Assembly: GCF_019722725.1 (NCBI RefSeq)
Contig: NZ_CP077941.1
Span: forward strand, 2,852,001 to 2,916,000
Reading direction: 5' to 3'
Source of the DNA: Vreelandella profundi
Lineage (GTDB): Bacteria; Pseudomonadota; Gammaproteobacteria; Pseudomonadales; Halomonadaceae
Length of the DNA: 64,000 nt
The position numbers were made by a program, and so were the translations under genes. Shown here piece after piece: positions 11,751 to 19,522 of this stretch. Within the stretch, counting starts at the first letter, position 1; the number at the start of each line of letters is the position of its first letter. Below the pieces are notes generated by a model that ran no database searches, was not told the origin of the DNA, and worked only from the letters and a program-made list of their open reading frames with translations.

Positions 11751-13055
11751 GTGCGTATTTGGGCCCTCGCCTGGCCAATCATTTTATCTAATATTACTGT
11801 CCCACTGCTGGGTCTGGTGGATACCGCCGTGGTTGGGCACCTGCCCGACTCTCGCTATTTAGCGGGCGTCACCCTAGGCGCGATGCTCTTTAGCTTCCTC
11901 TACTGGGGATTTGGCTTTTTACGCATGGGCACCACAGGGCTGGTCGCTCAAGCTATGGGGCGCGAGAACGACACTGACGTGCGCAACCTGCTGGGCCAGT
12001 CGTTGATCATGGCACTGGTGATCGGCGTTCTGCTTATTCTATTTGCGTCACCGCTAATCTCACTAGGGCTATGGCTATTAGACGGTAGCGAAGTGGCCAC
12101 CCACCTAGCCCGTGAATATGCCCACATACGCCTCTGGTCGGCGCCAGCCGTTCTCGCTAACTATGCGATTTTAGGATGGTTTCTCGGCCAGCAAAATTCG
12201 CGCGTTACCCTAATGATTTTGCTACTCACCAACAGTGTCAATATCGCACTGGATATCTGGTTTGTGGTGGGGCTAGGCATGACCAGCAACGGCGTCGCTT
12301 GGGCCAGCGTAATTGCTGACTACACGGCTTTTGCGTTCGGCGGCTATTTAGTGCTGCGCCAGCTAGCCACGTTGAAAGGTACTTTTTTGCGCGAACGTTT
12401 GCTCGCGCTAGCGGCCTACACGGCGCTTTTTCACGTCAATGCCAATTTGTTCGTGCGCACGCTGGGGCTATTATTTGTCATGGCCTTTTTTACCGCTCAG
12501 GGGGCGCGCCAAGGCGACACCATACTGGCGGCCAATGCGGTGCTCCTGCAATTTATTATGCTGACCAGCTACGCCCTGGATGGCTTTGCCCACGCGGCAG
12601 AATCGCTTGTGGGGCGCGCTTACGGGCGCAAAGACTGGCGCGAGTTTGCGCTTACCGTGCGCGCCGCCGCACGTTTTTCCTTTTGGACCGCGGGCGCCGC
12701 TGCCTGCCTATTCGCCGTCGGGGGTAACGGGCTGGTGGCCCTGCTTACCGGCCTTGAAGAAGTGCGCATAGTCGCGGCGCAGTATCTGCCGTGGATGGTC
12801 GTTATGCCGCTGATTGCAGTATGGAGCTATTTACTCGACGGCATTTTTATCGGCACCACCGGCGTGCGCGAAATGCGCAACAGTATTTTTATCGGCCTCG
12901 CCGCTTACCTGCCCGCCTGGTGGCTAACCCAAGGGCTCGGCAATCATGGGCTCTGGCTATCGTTTATGCTGTTCACCCTGGTTCGCTCGGCGGTATTGAT
13001 CCATTACTATCGCCGTCACTACCATCGCCGCTACCAGCTAAACCGCTGGCGCTAA
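11751..13055 (+). CDS. MATE-family efflux transporter (DinF subfamily)
   Basis: This is a 434-residue inner-membrane protein with about twelve hydrophobic segments, in the DinF branch of the MATE family, which exports cationic compounds using a sodium or proton gradient. The N-terminal segments carry the family pattern WPIILSNITVPLLGLVDTAVVGHL and GFLRMGTTGLVAQAMG. The second half repeats it with DGFAHAAESLVGRAYG. The start is GTG at 11751, the first start codon after an in-frame stop that overlaps the ferredoxin end; no clear ribosome-binding site is visible, so coupling to the ferredoxin 17 bp upstream is possible. The substrate is unknown. Confidence 0.88.
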   Translation: MRIWALAWPIILSNITVPLLGLVDTAVVGHLPDSRYLAGVTLGAMLFSFLYWGFGFLRMGTTGLVAQAMGRENDTDVRNLLGQSLIMALVIGVLLILFASPLISLGLWLLDGSEVATHLAREYAHIRLWSAPAVLANYAILGWFLGQQNSRVTLMILLLTNSVNIALDIWFVVGLGMTSNGVAWASVIADYTAFAFGGYLVLRQLATLKGTFLRERLLALAAYTALFHVNANLFVRTLGLLFVMAFFTAQGARQGDTILAANAVLLQFIMLTSYALDGFAHAAESLVGRAYGRKDWREFALTVRAAARFSFWTAGAAACLFAVGGNGLVALLTGLEEVRIVAAQYLPWMVVMPLIAVWSYLLDGIFIGTTGVREMRNSIFIGLAAYLPAWWLTQGLGNHGLWLSFMLFTLVRSAVLIHYYRRHYHRRYQLNRWR

Positions 13056-13188
13056 AACGGGGCAATTAGCGTCAACTAAGCTAACGTGAGATGAAGCGTG
13101 CAGCTTCAAGGTGAAAAATACCGCCCTCCCCAGTATATTAGCCACGGATCAGCACGCACTTCCTAATAATGAGAAAAGAGAGCATCCC

Positions 13189-14499
13189 ATGCTTAAAATG
13201 ATATCAAAACCGGCGGTCAAGCTGGTGGAGCGCTATCTGCCTGACCCGTACATTTTCGTTCTGCTGCTGACGCTCATCGCGTCAGTCGCCGCGATTGCTA
13301 TTGAGCGCCAGTCACCGCTGGCCGTCTTAAGGTTTTGGGGTGACGGTTTCTGGGGGCTGCTGACCTTCTCCATGCAGATGCTACTGGTGCTGGTGACAGG
13401 CTTTATGCTGGCAAGCTCTCCACCGGTAAAGCGCATTCTGCAAAAAATTGCCGGCACCGCAAAAACGCCCGGTGGTGCTATCATTTTAGTCACGCTGGTC
13501 TCATTGGCAGCGAGCTGGATCAACTGGGGATTTGGCCTGGTTGTCGGCGCGCTATTTGCTAAAGAGCTGGCCCGCCTGATTCGCGTTGACTACCGGCTAT
13601 TGGTTGCCAGCGCCTATTCAGGCTTCGTCGTTTGGCACGCCGGCTTAGCGGGCTCGATACCGCTGACGATTGCGACCGAGGGCCACTTCGCCGCCGATCA
13701 AATTGGCGTGATTAGCACCGGCTCAACGATTTTTGCCTTCTTCAATATCGCGATTGTGATCTGTCTGTTTATTGCTATTCCTCTCGTCAACCGCATGATG
13801 CTGCCAGATGAAAAGGATAGCGTTTACGTAGACCCTAAAGTGCTCGAAGATGAGCCAGAGCAGATGGGGCGTATTACACGGCCGGCTGAAAAGCTCGAAA
13901 ATAGTATGGCTCTCGCGCTACTGGTCGGGGTGCCTGGGCTGCTGTTTTTGCTTGATCACTTTTTACTGCGCGGAGGCAGCCTGAACCTAAACGTGGTTAA
14001 CTTCCTGTTTTTATTCCTGGCTATTGTGCTGCACCGCACGCCACGTAATTTATTGAACAGCCTAAACGAGGCGATTAAAGGCGGCGCGGGTATCGTTATT
14101 CAGTTCCCGTTTTACGCGGGCATTATGGCGATCATGGTGCAATCCGGGTTAGCAGAGAGCATGTCCGAATGGCTTGTGTCCTTTGCCACGGCGACAACGC
14201 TACCGTTCTGGTCATTTATTAGTGCGGGTATCGTTAACCTGTTTGTACCTTCCGGTGGCGGCCAGTGGGCAGTGCAAGCGCCGGTCATGCTACCTGCGGC
14301 TCAAGCCCTAGGTGCCGATATTTCACGCGTTGCCATGGCCGTTGCCTGGGGCGACGCCTGGACTAACCTGCTGCAGCCCTTCTGGGCATTGCCCGTGCTC
14401 GCCATTGCCGGACTGAAGGCGAAAGATATTATGGGCTTCTGCCTGATTCAGCTATTTATCACCGGTATTATTATCTCCATCGGACTGGTGTGGTTCTAA
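13189..14499 (+). CDS. Short-chain fatty acid transporter (AtoE-like)
   Basis: This is a 436-residue inner-membrane protein with about ten to twelve spans, similar to AtoE, the short-chain fatty acid carrier of the acetoacetate pathway (TIGR00366 family). Recognisable parts are VERYLPDPYIFVLLLTL at the start, SWINWGFGLVVGALFAKELAR, and the PSGGGQWAVQAPVMLPAA motif with WGDAWTNLLQPFWALP near the end. The start at 13189 gives the usual family N-terminus; a GTG at 13111 would add 26 hydrophilic residues and has no better ribosome-binding site. No ato catabolic genes are adjacent, but a thioesterase gene follows, which fits short-chain acyl metabolism. Confidence 0.87.
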   Translation: MLKMISKPAVKLVERYLPDPYIFVLLLTLIASVAAIAIERQSPLAVLRFWGDGFWGLLTFSMQMLLVLVTGFMLASSPPVKRILQKIAGTAKTPGGAIILVTLVSLAASWINWGFGLVVGALFAKELARLIRVDYRLLVASAYSGFVVWHAGLAGSIPLTIATEGHFAADQIGVISTGSTIFAFFNIAIVICLFIAIPLVNRMMLPDEKDSVYVDPKVLEDEPEQMGRITRPAEKLENSMALALLVGVPGLLFLLDHFLLRGGSLNLNVVNFLFLFLAIVLHRTPRNLLNSLNEAIKGGAGIVIQFPFYAGIMAIMVQSGLAESMSEWLVSFATATTLPFWSFISAGIVNLFVPSGGGQWAVQAPVMLPAAQALGADISRVAMAVAWGDAWTNLLQPFWALPVLAIAGLKAKDIMGFCLIQLFITGIIISIGLVWF

Positions 14500-14527
14500 C
14501 CCGACACCTCGTTTGCACTTCTCCGTT

Positions 14528-14562
14528 GCTCGCCGCGAACTCACCATTGAGATGCGGCGGGC
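14528..14562 (+). terminator. GC-rich hairpin between the fatty acid transporter and thioesterase genes
   Basis: GCTCGCCGC can pair with GCGGCGGGC (nine base pairs, one of them G-U) around a 17-base loop. There is no T-run, so this may be a processing or rho-assisted site rather than an intrinsic terminator. Confidence 0.35.
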
Positions 14563-14599
14563 AATAATTAACGCTTTAAAATAAACGCAGGAACACCGC

Positions 14600-15127
14600 A
14601 TGACCGACGCCGAAATAAGTGCGAACAGCGCCCTGCCTGGGCAGCACGAACTATCGATGACCGTACTGATGACGCCGGATATGGCGAATTTCAGTGGTAA
14701 AGTTCACGGCGGCGCCATTCTTAAAAAGCTCGATGAAGTCGCGTTTGCCTGCGCCAGCCGCTATTCGGGCCACTATGTTGTAACGCTGTCAGTGGATCAG
14801 GTGCTGTTTAAACAGCCGATTCACGTTGGCGAGCTAGTGACTTTTTTAGCCAGCGTCAATCACGTTGGGCGCTCATCAATGGAAATTGGCATCAAGGTCG
14901 TGGCTGAGGATATTCGCAATAAGCTGATTCGCCACACCAACAGCTGCTACCTGACGATGGTCGCTGTCGACGCTGATGGCAAGCCCGCCAGCGTACCGCC
15001 GCTTAATTTGGCAACTCCGCTGCAAAAGCTGCGATTTGAAAAGGCAGCGCTGCGTAAGAAGTTACGCAAACAGGCGGAGCGTGAAGAACTGTTGACACAA
15101 CAGCAGTACCAATCACGGGCTCAGTAA
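14600..15127 (+). CDS. Acyl-CoA thioesterase (hot-dog fold, YciA/BFIT-like)
   Basis: This 175-residue hot-dog fold enzyme hydrolyses acyl-CoA thioesters. The active region reads FSGKVHGGAILKKLDEVAFACA (residues about 27-48), with the acidic Asp of the hot-dog helix, followed by VVTLSVDQVLFKQPIHVGE, the strand pattern of the YciA/Acot family. A basic C-terminal tail (KLRFEKAALRKKLRKQAER) forms a charged helix not needed for catalysis. The start has AGGAACACCGC before the ATG. It lies 100 bp after the fatty acid transporter and 32 bp before the next gene. Chain-length preference cannot be judged from sequence. Confidence 0.9.
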   Translation: MTDAEISANSALPGQHELSMTVLMTPDMANFSGKVHGGAILKKLDEVAFACASRYSGHYVVTLSVDQVLFKQPIHVGELVTFLASVNHVGRSSMEIGIKVVAEDIRNKLIRHTNSCYLTMVAVDADGKPASVPPLNLATPLQKLRFEKAALRKKLRKQAEREELLTQQQYQSRAQ

Positions 15128-15159
15128 AAAACGGCATCATCCCACCACAAGGAGTTCGA

Positions 15160-16164
15160 ATGCCTGCCAGGGAACGCTACCTGCACCGGCCTAAAGCGGT
15201 CGAATATGCCCATATTGGTTGGGATTTTTTCATTTTGACGCTCGTGATCATTAACCTCGCCCTGCTGCTGTTTGATTCGCTGTTTCTGCTCGGCCCTATC
15301 AACCAAGGTATCGCCAGCCTCGCACCAGGGTTTCATACCTTTTACGATGACACGATCCACAGCCGCTTTATCACTATCGACTTAGTGTTTGTCAGCTTCT
15401 TTGTAGCCGATGTTTTACTAGGCTGGTCAATCGCTATTGCCGAACGGCGCTATCATCGTTGGTTCTTTTACCCCTTTGTGCACTGGTATGACGTGCTGGG
15501 CTGTATTCCGCTAGAAGGCTTCCGCCTGCTGCGTATTCTACGCGTCGTATCTTTAATCAACCGCCTGCATCGCCTGCGTATTATTGATGTAACCCGTTGG
15601 GATATTTACCTATTTTTTGCCAAATATTACAACATATTGCTTGAGGAGCTTTCCGACCGTATCGCTTTGCGTTTGTTAGGCAACGTGCAGCAGCAAATTC
15701 GCTCTACTGATTCATTGACCGAGCGTGTGATTGAACGTGTGATCATGCCGCGCAAAGCTCAGTTGATTCAGGAGATTGCTCAGAGGCTAGAGAGTACTAT
15801 CGGCAAAGCCTACCAGCATAACCGCCAGTCGATCATGGCGGCGATTAGCGATTTAGTCAGCCGTACGCTACGGGAAAGCCCTGAGATTCAGCGCTTTAAT
15901 CGCTTGCCAATGGGGCAGCAGGCAACCAGCGCAATGGAAGCCTCGTTAAGCGGCGTTGCCCAGCGTTTAGTCGATGAGCTGTTGCTCGGCATTCATTCTG
16001 ACGAATTCAGGCAGCTAGTAGAGCGCACCGCCGACAGCGGTTTTGACACTTGGTTAACGGTCGATGAAGGCAGCAGCCGCGTGACAGAGCAGGTGCTATA
16101 CGATGTTCTCGAAATGCTAAAAGACCAAGTGCGCCATCAAGAGTGGAAAGACCGCTATGAATAA
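15160..16164 (+). CDS. Voltage-sensor-like membrane protein without a pore domain
   Basis: The 334-residue protein has an N-terminal membrane domain of four segments: about 21-45, 70-90 (with Asp74 and Asp84), 105-118 (with Asp111) and 121-140. The fourth segment carries regularly spaced Arg at 122, 125, 128, 135, 138 and 140, the pattern of an S4 voltage sensor. No pore helix or TVGYG-type filter follows. Instead there are about 190 mostly helical, charged residues with the segment LTERVIERVIMPRK. Such proteins are usually labelled ion transporter-like. It may be a proton channel of Hv type or a sensor coupled to the helical domain. A strong AAGGAG box precedes the ATG. Confidence 0.65.
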   Translation: MPARERYLHRPKAVEYAHIGWDFFILTLVIINLALLLFDSLFLLGPINQGIASLAPGFHTFYDDTIHSRFITIDLVFVSFFVADVLLGWSIAIAERRYHRWFFYPFVHWYDVLGCIPLEGFRLLRILRVVSLINRLHRLRIIDVTRWDIYLFFAKYYNILLEELSDRIALRLLGNVQQQIRSTDSLTERVIERVIMPRKAQLIQEIAQRLESTIGKAYQHNRQSIMAAISDLVSRTLRESPEIQRFNRLPMGQQATSAMEASLSGVAQRLVDELLLGIHSDEFRQLVERTADSGFDTWLTVDEGSSRVTEQVLYDVLEMLKDQVRHQEWKDRYE

Positions 16165-16165
16165 T

Positions 16166-17560
16166 TTACAACGTAGCGGGCGCCAGCGGGCGTTCAGTTA
16201 AACAGGCAGCAACAACGCTCAATGCATGGATGAGCTTGCTGCGGTCTGACGCGGCGCCAATACATAAACGAATCGCTTGTGGCGCTGGCGTGCTCCCGAC
16301 ACAAAATGGCTCTGCGCTGCTGACCTTCACGCCCCGCTGCAGTAATCGTTCACATAACTCCACCGCGCGACGACCCTCCGGCAGCGTGAGCCAGACGTTG
16401 CTGCTATGTGAACGCCCACTCAGGGTAAAACCTTGTAACCATTCGGCCGTTAACCGCTGACGTTCAGCTAACTCTTGGGTTTGCCAAGTAAGCAGCTCCT
16501 TAGCTGCCTCCTGACTGACCCAGTGACAGGCCACATCAACCATCAATGGGGGGACCATCCAACTCTGCGAGCGGAGCCCCGTAGCAAGTCGCTCATGCAA
16601 ACATGTCGGCGCTCGTAGCACACCAATACGCAGTCCGCCCGCGAGTACTTTAGCGGTGCTGAAAACGAACAGCGTGCGCTCCGGTGCAAGCTGATAAAGC
16701 GGCGTGCCGCGCTGCTCCACCGGCAAATATTGCACGCCATCTTCAATCAGCCAAATATCATAACGCCTTGCTAACGCCACCAGCTGTTCGCGACGCGGCT
16801 CGCTTAAACAGGCGCCGGTGGGATTGTTCTGATCCGGTGTCAGGTAGATAGCTCGGGGAGGCTGTCGGGCACACTGAGCCTCAAGAAGATCCATCCGCAT
16901 TCCTTCATGGTCTTGACCGATTCCAACCAGTTTAAGGTGCGCCTGTTGCGCGGCGCTAATAGCGCCAGGGTAAGTTAACGCATCAGCAGCCAGCAGCTCG
17001 CCCGGCCGCAGTAACGTACTGAGCGCTAGGCTAATACCGTGCTGGCCACCTTGAGTAATAAATAGCTCATCGGCACTAAACGGCATTCCCAAGCTATTCA
17101 ACCAGCTCGCTAGCGCATCACGCTGCTCACGGCGGCCTTGGGCCTCTTGATAGGTAACCCCCCGAGCTAATGCGGCCCCTGACTGGCTTAAGGCAACCAG
17201 TGCTTCACTCAGCAGCAACTGACGCAAAGGATGTGGTGGCGGTACGCTAAGGCTTAAATCGATCACGCCAGGCGCTTCGTCATTGTGAAATGTCGGACTA
17301 AAAGCGCTGGCTTGGGATTCGCGTTTCACATAGGTGCCACTGCCTACCCTGGCCGACACCCACCCATTGCGCTCAGCCTCAGCATAACCGCGCGTCACCG
17401 TACCAACGGTCACCCCTAGCGCATCTGCCAACCGTCGCTGAGGCGGCAAACGCTCCCCAGGTAGCAGTGTCCCGGCCTGAATAGAGGATTCGATGGCGCT
17501 GGCAATAGCACGATAACGTGGTCCAGAAAACTCACTTAATGAAGGCACCCAAATTGTCAT
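16166..17560 (-). CDS. MocR-type GntR/aminotransferase transcriptional regulator
   Basis: This is a 464-residue regulator of the MocR group. A GntR-type winged helix-turn-helix occupies about residues 10-75 (YRAIASAIESSIQAGTLLPG, RRLADALGVTVGTVTRGYAE), followed by a fold-type I aminotransferase domain from about residue 100. The PLP-binding Lys is in FVFSTAKVLAGGLRIG near residue 301, and the Asn/Asp contacts DQNNPTGACLS and LIEDGVQY are present. PLP binding therefore looks intact. It is divergent from a LysE-family exporter, a common pairing in which the MocR protein senses an amino compound. Its stop lies one base from the end of the convergent VSD-like gene. Confidence 0.93.
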   Translation of the reverse strand: MTIWVPSLSEFSGPRYRAIASAIESSIQAGTLLPGERLPPQRRLADALGVTVGTVTRGYAEAERNGWVSARVGSGTYVKRESQASAFSPTFHNDEAPGVIDLSLSVPPPHPLRQLLLSEALVALSQSGAALARGVTYQEAQGRREQRDALASWLNSLGMPFSADELFITQGGQHGISLALSTLLRPGELLAADALTYPGAISAAQQAHLKLVGIGQDHEGMRMDLLEAQCARQPPRAIYLTPDQNNPTGACLSEPRREQLVALARRYDIWLIEDGVQYLPVEQRGTPLYQLAPERTLFVFSTAKVLAGGLRIGVLRAPTCLHERLATGLRSQSWMVPPLMVDVACHWVSQEAAKELLTWQTQELAERQRLTAEWLQGFTLSGRSHSSNVWLTLPEGRRAVELCERLLQRGVKVSSAEPFCVGSTPAPQAIRLCIGAASDRSKLIHALSVVAACLTERPLAPATL

Positions 17561-17576
17561 GGTAACAATAAAACCT

Positions 17577-17604
17577 TTGACGTCATATTAATCCCCATTA
17601 TGCT
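17577..17604 (+). promoter_or_regulatory. Candidate sigma-70 promoter for the LysE-family gene
   Basis: TTGACG (17577-17582) and TATGCT (17599-17604) are separated by 16 bases, close to a sigma-70 arrangement. Transcription would start near 17611. Confidence 0.4.
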
Positions 17605-17640
17605 AGCAAAAGCAGCCTTAACACAATCTTAAAACGCAAA

Positions 17641-17654
17641 TTGTATGGATACAA
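17641..17654 (+). promoter_or_regulatory. Palindromic operator candidate for the MocR regulator
   Basis: TTGTAT, two bases, ATACAA is a perfect inverted repeat that ends three bases before the ATG of the LysE-family gene, downstream of the candidate promoter. Its position and symmetry suit a GntR-type DNA-binding domain. It occupies the place where a Shine-Dalgarno sequence would be expected, and none is visible. Confidence 0.5.
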
Positions 17655-17657
17655 AAA

Positions 17658-18263
17658 ATGAATAGTGAATGGTTAATTCTGGGCCCTGCCGCACTTTATA
17701 TGATGTCGATGACGCTAACGCCTGGCCCAAACAACATCATGCTCACGGCGTCTGGGGCTAACTTCGGTTTTCGGCGTACGCTGCCACACATGTGGGGAAT
17801 TTTGGGCGGCTGCTTTGTACTGTTCGCGGGCATTGCGATGGGCTTAGGTGTGATTTTTGAGCGCTATCCATCGCTCCAGCTCGCCTTGCGCTGGCTCGGC
17901 AGCCTGTATTTGCTCTATTTGGCGTGGAAGATTGCCACCGCACCGCCACCCAATCTTAAGGCCCAGGAGCATAGCGTGCCGTTTACATTTTGGCAGGCAG
18001 CGACGTTTCAGTTTGCTAACCCTAAAGCGTGGGTGATGGGACTTGCACTGATGGCGGGCTTTCTACCGGAAAGCGGCCCTCCGATTCTCAATGCGCTGAT
18101 ACTCGCCGGCTTTGCGGAATTAGTGGGGTTGCCGTGTATAGCGCTATGGGCCGCTTTTGGCAGTGCGATTGGGCAATGGATCAAAAGCGACCGCGCATGG
18201 CGTGCGTTCAATATAACCATGGGTGCGCTGACCGCCGCCTGCGTTGTATTGATTTTACGCTAA
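17658..18263 (+). CDS. LysE/RhtB-family amino acid exporter
   Basis: This is a 201-residue inner-membrane protein with five or six spans of the LysE/RhtB family, which exports amino acids or related compounds. The start region MTLTPGPNNIMLTASGANFG is the family signature, followed by LGSLYLLYLAWKI and FANPKAWVMGLALMAGF. Length is typical. It is divergently transcribed from the MocR regulator with 97 bp between start codons, and that gap holds a promoter and a perfect palindrome. The substrate is probably the ligand of the neighbouring MocR protein, but neither is known. Confidence 0.92.
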   Translation: MNSEWLILGPAALYMMSMTLTPGPNNIMLTASGANFGFRRTLPHMWGILGGCFVLFAGIAMGLGVIFERYPSLQLALRWLGSLYLLYLAWKIATAPPPNLKAQEHSVPFTFWQAATFQFANPKAWVMGLALMAGFLPESGPPILNALILAGFAELVGLPCIALWAAFGSAIGQWIKSDRAWRAFNITMGALTAACVVLILR

Positions 18264-18291
18264 CGCTGCATGGGTCAAAGCGCCGTGCGTC

Positions 18292-18663
18292 TTAGCCGCA
18301 GCGCACATCGGCAATAACATCTTGATCATCAAGATGAATGTTCAAGCGATCAGGACGATGGTCCATGGTCGCCATGTCATTTGGACGTAAGACACGTACT
18401 TGGCTGGCGCCACTTTCGCTTTGCAGCTGGGACACCCCGGCTTCATCGAACGGCTCACCTATCGCATAGTTGATAGCCTCTAAATCACAGGTTGAGGCCT
18501 GCTCTTGAGCGGCATTGCTGGAAGTGACCGTTGGCGGGGGCGGCGCGGCATCTACATCATCGTTAGCCGGTGAAATCGGCATTTGAGAACTAACGCACGC
18601 CGTTAGCAGCATAGTGAAGGCGCCGATGGCCACCACTTTAGACAGGGTAAAGCGAGGCTTCAT
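18292..18663 (-). CDS. I78-family peptidase inhibitor lipoprotein
   Basis: This is a 123-residue secreted protein with a signal peptide and lipobox (MLLTAC, Cys at residue 23), a Pro/Ala/Ser-rich linker, then an inhibitor domain. The C-terminal half matches the I78 (PF11720) pattern: CDLEAINYAIGEPF, ASQVRVLRPNDMATMDHRPD, RLNIHLDDQDVIADVRCG. The Cys pair at the two ends of the domain fits the expected disulfide. I78 proteins inhibit serine proteases; the target here is unknown. GGAG lies eight bases before the ATG. The entericidin-like gene lies upstream on the same strand, separated by a strong hairpin. Confidence 0.8.
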   Translation of the reverse strand: MKPRFTLSKVVAIGAFTMLLTACVSSQMPISPANDDVDAAPPPPTVTSSNAAQEQASTCDLEAINYAIGEPFDEAGVSQLQSESGASQVRVLRPNDMATMDHRPDRLNIHLDDQDVIADVRCG

Positions 18664-18709
18664 CCTTGAATCTCCAAAACGTAATCAAAAAATGAGACGA
18701 TGAACCCAA

Positions 18710-18735
18710 ACGGGCTAGGCGTTAGCCTAGCCCGT
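18710..18735 (-). terminator. Strong hairpin after the entericidin-like gene
   Basis: A perfect 11-bp stem (ACGGGCTAGGC and its complement) with a four-base loop lies 38 bp past the stop of the entericidin-like gene. The following minus-strand bases are only moderately T-rich, so termination may be partial and allow some read-through to the I78 gene. Confidence 0.6.
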
Positions 18736-18773
18736 GGGAATACTAGCGTTATCTCTGATCCAGCCTTAACTAA

Positions 18774-18905
18774 TTATTCAGCTGCATCTTGGACGGCTTT
18801 GCCGCCTTCTTGCACATCCTGGCCAGCGCCAGAAATAGTGTTACAACCGGACAGAACACCTGCCGTCATCAGCAGCATAAAGCTCATGGCCAATAATTTT
18901 TTCAT
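18774..18905 (-). CDS. Entericidin A/B-family small lipoprotein
   Basis: This 43-residue lipoprotein precursor begins MKKLLAMSFMLLMTAG, has the lipobox LSGC with Cys21, and ends as a short polar peptide (NTISGAGQDVQEGGKAVQDAAE is the region 22-43). It matches the entericidin pattern of a tiny lipidated helix. A strong AAGGAG box lies eight bases before the ATG. In E. coli, entericidin B is a stress-induced membrane-active lipoprotein opposed by entericidin A; only one copy is present here, so an antidote pair is not evident. The I78 inhibitor gene follows downstream on the same strand beyond a hairpin. Confidence 0.88.
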   Translation of the reverse strand: MKKLLAMSFMLLMTAGVLSGCNTISGAGQDVQEGGKAVQDAAE

Positions 18906-18941
18906 TTACGTTCTCCTTAACGAGTCATTCAACATCGGGGG

Positions 18942-18983
18942 AAACTCCACTGGCAATGCGACTTGCCGCCGGGGAGTTTTTTT
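18942..18983 (+). terminator. Intrinsic-terminator-like hairpin with no obvious plus-strand gene
   Basis: AAACTCC pairs with GGAGTTT, with an inner GGCA/TGCC stem, followed on the plus strand by a T-run to 18983. The nearest plus-strand gene upstream ends about 680 bp away. It may end read-through from the LysE-family gene, end an unmapped small RNA antisense to the entericidin-like gene, or form part of that gene's leader. Confidence 0.45.
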
Positions 18984-19080
18984 AGGGTAACAGCGTTTTC
19001 GCAATTGCGCTTGTTTTCCCTACGTCATGCCGCGACTGCTATGCTAATAAACACCTATTAAGTAGACGGGAGCCTATTAC

Positions 19081-19500
19081 TTGAACGACTTCACGCTTGA
19101 TGAACGCCTTGCCAACGACACATTCCCCGTGGCAGATCTGCCTCTTTGTCGCGTACTGCTGATGAATGACGCGCGCTACCCATGGGTCATTCTAGTGCCG
19201 CGACATGCAGCGGTCAGCGAAATATTTGAACTGTCCGCCACGGATCAACAGCAGCTATGGCGCGAGGCAACGCAGCTAGGCGAAGCAATGAAGGTAGCGT
19301 TTGGTGGCGACAAGCTCAATATTGCCTCGCTGGGCAACGTCGTGAGCCAGCTGCATGTGCATGTCGTCATACGTCAGCATGGCGATGCTACCTGGCCGGC
19401 GCCCGTATGGGGCAACGGCACGCCTGAACCTTATGACTTGGAAGGCCAGGCTCACATACGTGACCAGCTGATCGCACACACTCAAACGCTAGATGTTTAG
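19081..19500 (+). CDS. HIT-family nucleotide-binding protein
   Basis: This 139-residue protein belongs to the histidine triad superfamily of nucleotide hydrolases and transferases. The triad is in QLHVHVVIR near residue 98, preceded by KLNIASLGNVVSQ. The beginning, FTLDERLANDTFPVADLPLC with PRHAAVSEIFELSATDQQ, is the form seen in proteobacterial HIT proteins annotated as diadenosine tetraphosphate hydrolases. The last position of the usual HxHxHxx triad is Val here (HVHVV), as in that subgroup. The start is TTG, ten bases after GGGAG. The real substrate is unknown. Confidence 0.87.
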   Translation: MNDFTLDERLANDTFPVADLPLCRVLLMNDARYPWVILVPRHAAVSEIFELSATDQQQLWREATQLGEAMKVAFGGDKLNIASLGNVVSQLHVHVVIRQHGDATWPAPVWGNGTPEPYDLEGQAHIRDQLIAHTQTLDV

Positions 19501-19522
19501 TCAGCGCTTATCCCCTTAGCGC

